DNA of 64,000 nucleotides from Atrichornis clamosus (taxonomy: Eukaryota > Chordata > Aves > Passeriformes > Menuridae). Positions within the stretch are counted from its first letter, which is position 1; the number at the start of each line of letters is the position of its first letter. The notes under the pieces are model-generated. The model ran no database searches. It was not told where the DNA came from and saw only the letters and a program-made list of their open reading frames with translations. The stretch lies in the NCBI GenBank assembly GCA_013400975.1, contig WBMZ01012037.1, positions 1-64,000 of the forward strand. The letters run 5' to 3'. Of the stretch, positions 60,801-64,000 are shown in pieces. The translations under genes were made by a program, and so were the position numbers.

Positions 60801-63193
60801 AAGGGTTTGTATTTAGCTGCAGGAATCAAGCAAGTCAAACTCATTATTCTGTAATAAGCAAGATGCTTTAACTAATTCCACATTTTTCACAGTTGCAAAG
60901 AGGGTGCACTAACCCTTCCATATATAGAATTCACCACACATGGCATAAAGCAAACAGAATCATTGAAGTTCGAAAAGACGTCCAAGATCATCGAGTCCAA
61001 CCATTCCCCCAGCACTGCCAAGGCCACCACTGACCCATGTTCCCAAGTGCCACATCTACACAGCTTTTAAATCCCTCCAGGGATGGGGACTCCACCACTG
61101 CCCTGGGCAGCCTGTGGGGACCACCCTTTTGGGGAAGAAATCTTCCCTAGTATTCAACCTGAAGATGTTTGTGTGTATTTTTATGTTTCACATCAACCTA
61201 TTGACATGTCACAGACTGAGCTGGAGGGAGCTTTCCAAGCACTAAACAACACAGATATAGTATTTATTGACCTGTTTGGCTCTACTAAACATAACCTACT
61301 AAGGAAATGTGTTTTCCTTTGTGCACCTGCACTGGACATGGCTCAGTGGTGAATTGGGAGTGACCCACAAACTGTTCCCAGCTGGTTGTGATATCACACA
61401 GGCAGCCTGAGCAAGGCTGGTTTGGCTTCCTTCTGCAATCCTTGTCCTTCCCAGCTCCCCCAGAACAATACAGCTCAACACTTCTCAGATCACTGATTCA
61501 GGAGTTTAGTTACCAAACTAGGATTTATTTTGTTCTTGCCACAGCAGAAGCAACTCAGTGAGACGTGAATTAGGAATTGGGGGATATGAAACATCATAGA
61601 TACCAACATCAAGGATGGATGAGAGTTTTCAAAACAGCTTTTAAAAACAAATTTTACTGGGCACCTCAGTTCTGTGTTCTTCAAGGAACACCTGGGAAGA
61701 AGAGATATTTTTGATACCAAAAGAACAAAACTTAAGCAAAGTATCTTTGTGCTGCTGGACAAAGTTTTCCTTTATATTGATTTCCATGTGCACAGATTTG
61801 TGATCCAGTTGTCCAAAGACAATCTGAATAAATACCAAAATCACTTCCAGAAACAATGCAAACTATTTCAGGCACAAGTTATAAGAGATCTTGCAAACTT
61901 GCAAAAAAGAAAGATGTCACCAAGGTGGATGGCTGAGCCATAAGAAAACCCAGGAGGCAGGAAGGCAGCAGGGGAACAATATAAAAATCAAAATACCCTG
62001 GAGAGCTTAGGCAAACACAATCTCAAGGCCTCAGCATGACAGTGTTAGAGAAGGAAGTGTTTCTCACCTCTTTGGCAGCGTGGTTTCCCACTACAGCTGC
62101 TCCATACTTGCCTTGCTTCAAGTACTGCCCATTTGTACTGGAAGACAAGAGAGATGTTCAGCTGCAGAACTCTCCCTGGCTCAGAATACTTTACAATTCA
62201 GGTTCCTTTCCTCAAGCATAAAATGTCAGGCAGCTTTGCTTAGCTTAGAGACATTCCTGCTTGTCCCCAGACAAGAGCACATGTTATAAAGTCTGAGATG
62301 AAAACTGCTCTCACGGACCCAGGGCAGATGAGTTTTTCCACGACAGCAGAATCAGATGGACAGTTTTAGTGCTCATTCCTCTCATACCTCAACTCTCAAA
62401 TGCATGAGACACAAGCAGCCAAGAGAGCCACCTGAAGCAGAGCACATGTCAGCCCAGCACCCAGGACACAGCTCCCAGCAACAGCCAAACCCAGAACTTG
62501 CTCTTTATTTGACAACTGCCTCGCTCAGAGCTGCAGCACAGCAACCGAAACTGTTCTTGAGCAGAAACTTGCATTGACTTGCAGCATTTCTACCATGCAG
62601 ACAAGTCTGTAAATAACTGTCTCTTCCCATTCCTCCCGAAATATCTCCCCCCTGTGATGAGTTCTGGAGCCCCCAGGGACATGCAGAAGTCACTTACTAT
62701 CGATAGGCGAGGACTGCAGTGGCCACCAACACTGAGGGGGCTCCTGAGGCTGCTGGGGCCACGGGTGCCTTCTGGGCCTGGGCTGCTGGGGACAGAAATC
62801 AGGAACATTTCCAGGGGGACAGAACTGGCCAGTGGCACCACCACGACACGCTCCTTCCCCCAAGAAAAATAACTCCAGAGGAAAATTAAAAAAACACCAA
62901 AGACTTGCATTCCAAAGTCACTAAAGGCCAATCAAGAATGTGGGTGGTGGAGGGTACTGAAGGAAAACATCAGCCAGGAAAACTCAGGGAATTATTTGCA
63001 CTGCTGTTCTTCACCAGGGCCCTCGTTGTCCCCACACACGTGGTGCTGAGTGTGTTTCCCCACTCTCAAGGCCAGTTACTCACCAGCTGTTGTCTGACCC
63101 TTCTTGGGCTGCTTTGGTGCAGTGAATTGGAAGAATTCATTTCCCTGGCTTGAGACTGTTTGATCCAGACCAAAGAGAGAGGCCAATCTGGCT
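39891..63193 (-). CDS. FKBP15: FK506-binding protein 15 (WAFL), all but the first coding exon
   Basis: Twenty-eight in-phase exons on minus: 63193-63084, 62785-62698, 62137-62068, 60604-60530, 59433-59335, 58922-58773, 58069-58001, 56924-56781, 56340-56195, 55189-55141, 54430-54311, 54070-53977, 53283-53180, 52510-52417, 51684-51575, 51195-51085, 50452-50358, 49728-49626, 46358-46187, 45179-45043, 44717-44562, 44140-43988, 43658-43566, 43121-43011, 42204-42097, 41884-41136, 40727-40637 and 39965-39891. They encode about 1224 residues; the N-terminal exon (some 20 residues) lies right of the window. Order: SLFGLDQ start, WH1-like domain (about 50-165), FKBP domain (about 167-268), Ser/Pro/Gln-rich linker, long coiled coil (about 470-920), a 250-residue acidic disordered exon, and a tail with a six-Asp run ending DLDWLG. 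The protein associates with early endosomes and actin regulators. Confidence 0.97.
40125..40350 (+). mobile_element. CR1 3'-end fragment in last FKBP15 intron
   Basis: Forward CR1, antisense to FKBP15, from 'ATTAGGTATCAGGGAAAAGT' to 'GATTCTGTGGTTCCATGATT'. Confidence 0.9.
42560..42850 (+). mobile_element. CR1 3'-end fragment in FKBP15 intron
   Basis: Forward CR1 beginning 'AGCATGTAGTGACAGGACAA' and ending near 'TGTGACTGTGATTCT'. It is one of the longer and better preserved copies of the 'GGGATAGTGG' subfamily and is antisense to FKBP15. Confidence 0.9.
45333..45865 (-). mobile_element. CR1 LINE fragment in FKBP15 intron, longest in window
   Basis: About 530 bp of reverse-oriented CR1, from its 3' end ('GGATCATGAATTGTTCAGG') through the 'CAGAACTGACCCCAGGATTC' segment. 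It has the same transcriptional orientation as FKBP15. Confidence 0.9.
46359..49625 (-). other. Largest FKBP15 intron in the window
   Basis: Mostly unique AT-rich sequence. The candidate microexon at 47859-47891 is the only exon-like signal I found, and no CR1 copy was recognised in it. Confidence 0.6.
47859..47891 (-). CDS. Candidate 33-nt cassette microexon of FKBP15
   Basis: On the minus strand a strong acceptor (CTTTCTCTTCCCAG) is followed by 33 bases without a stop and a good donor (CAG/GTGAGG). The exon encodes [11 protein letters not shown]. It lies in the 3.3-kb intron between the exons at 49626-49728 and 46187-46358. Both flanking junctions are phase 0, so inclusion adds exactly 11 residues inside the coiled coil, after AEQEK and before [11 protein letters not shown] do not recall such an exon in human FKBP15. 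It is unproven without RNA or conservation data. Confidence 0.4.
54906..54990 (-). mobile_element. Short CR1 3'-end fragment in FKBP15 intron
   Basis: Reverse CR1 terminus: 'CACAGAATCATTAAGGTTGG' to 'CAAATCCAACCATTAGTCCC'. Confidence 0.85.
55560..55880 (-). mobile_element. CR1 LINE fragment in FKBP15 intron
   Basis: Reverse CR1 beginning near 'ACAGAACTGTTAAGGCTGGA' and running past 'AGAGCCCGGCCCCACCTGG'. Confidence 0.85.
58402..58628 (-). mobile_element. CR1 LINE fragment in FKBP15 intron
   Basis: Reverse CR1 from 'ACAGAATTATAGAAACATTA' to 'GAAGAAATTTTTCCAATATG'. It ends about 145 bp before the 3' edge of the exon at 58773-58922. Confidence 0.85.
60955..61165 (-). mobile_element. CR1 LINE fragment in FKBP15 intron
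   Basis: Reverse CR1 from 'CAGAATCATTGAAGTTCGAA' to 'TTCCCTAGTATTCAACCTG'. Confidence 0.9.
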
Positions 63194-64000
63194 CTAAAAA
63201 GAGAAATAAAACCATTTAACCTTATTTAACACAAGCTTTATAGATAAAGAACACCCTTAATTATAAATTATATCAAATACAAAGTGTTTACCATCACTTT
63301 AGAAGTAAACAAAGGACTGCAGGTTAAGTTGCTCTATACTAATAAGCCACGTAATTTTGAATAAGCAGAACCTTTAAATTAAGAGACTGGGAAAGTAGTA
63401 CAATTGTGTTTCATTTCCTCAAAAGCTACTGAAGGTCTGAGAACTGAAACTACACAAAAAAGAAGTTATTTTAAAGCAATGACTGGAACTATCCTCATAT
63501 AAAATAGCTTGTTGCTACAATACTGAAAAAAATATGAGACAACAGAGAAGCCACTATTCAGCTCCTGAAGTTTCCTTCTTTAAATATCCAAGAAACACAT
63601 TCTCCCATTAAGTTTAAGAACGGCAGAAGCTCTCCCAGCTAAGGACAGAGGGTTTTATGCTGTAGGTTATTCCTTTAGGATACGCTGTTTGCAGTTTTAC
63701 TGCTTTAAGGCCAGTTAAGCTCAACCTTTTCCTGGTATTGCAGGACAAGGGAATAATTCAAACAAAGGATGACACCAGTACCAGTGGATTTGCAGCATTT
63801 TATGCGACATGCTTTAAAAAGTAACTATTCTAAAAAGAGAGAAGATTAGTTTTCAAGAGCTGTTAAAGGGAAGTTCCTGGAAGGGGGTGAGGCGTGTGCA
63901 GAGCTGGAATTGCAGCCGCGACGAGTCTTTGCACAGCAACAAGTCAACGATATGAAAACCTGGACGTGCTACATATGGACTTGATAACAAGTGGAACTCT
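63194..64000 (-). other. Part of FKBP15 intron 1
   Basis: AT-rich sequence upstream of the second FKBP15 coding exon. It contains neither the expected first exon nor a CpG island, so the promoter lies further right. Confidence 0.75.

Overview
The window is a stretch of bird chromosome, most likely from a songbird. It carries about twenty CR1 LINE fragments (the typical avian retroposon, with the ATTCTGTG-type 3' end), introns are short, and promoters are GC-rich CpG islands. Four protein-coding genes can be reconstructed, three of them with every splice junction in phase. They are RPL12 (minus strand, about 5.1-8.2 kb), LRSAM1 (plus, about 8.7-34.6 kb), an intronless tail-anchored RING-finger gene (plus, 36.29-36.83 kb), and FKBP15 (minus, about 38.2 kb to beyond the right edge; only its first coding exon lies outside).

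Layout. Bases 1-380 are a CpG island with a perfect CRE, probably the promoter of a gene that leaves the window on the left. From 380 to 5130 there is CR1-rich intergenic DNA. RPL12 and LRSAM1 are head to head across about 0.5 kb holding two TCTCGCGAGA palindromes, an AT-rich block, a CR1 fragment and an E-box. LRSAM1 ends at a poly(A) signal near 34.62 kb. The small RING gene follows in GC-rich DNA, and FKBP15 converges on it tail to tail. The right half (46-64 kb) is AT-richer intron sequence of FKBP15.

Biology. RPL12 (uL11) builds the ribosomal stalk base. LRSAM1 is a RING E3 ligase of endosomal sorting and xenophagy that binds TSG101. FKBP15 (WAFL) is an early-endosome, actin-linked coiled-coil protein. 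The RING protein looks like a membrane-anchored E3. Two or three of the four thus act on endosomes or membranes, but nothing shows that they work together. From memory, LRSAM1 and FKBP15 are well apart on human 9q, so their adjacency here is of syntenic interest.

Most notable observations: a likely 33-nt in-frame microexon in FKBP15; a 62-bp tandem duplication that copies the splice donor of the LRSAM1 start-codon exon; an avian FKBP domain that keeps catalytic-type residues apparently lost in human FKBP15; reversed order of the PSAP and PTAP motifs in LRSAM1; and a CpG-preserving CR1 inside a bidirectional promoter. I saw no wholly new genetic system. Comparisons with human proteins are from memory and not from an alignment run.
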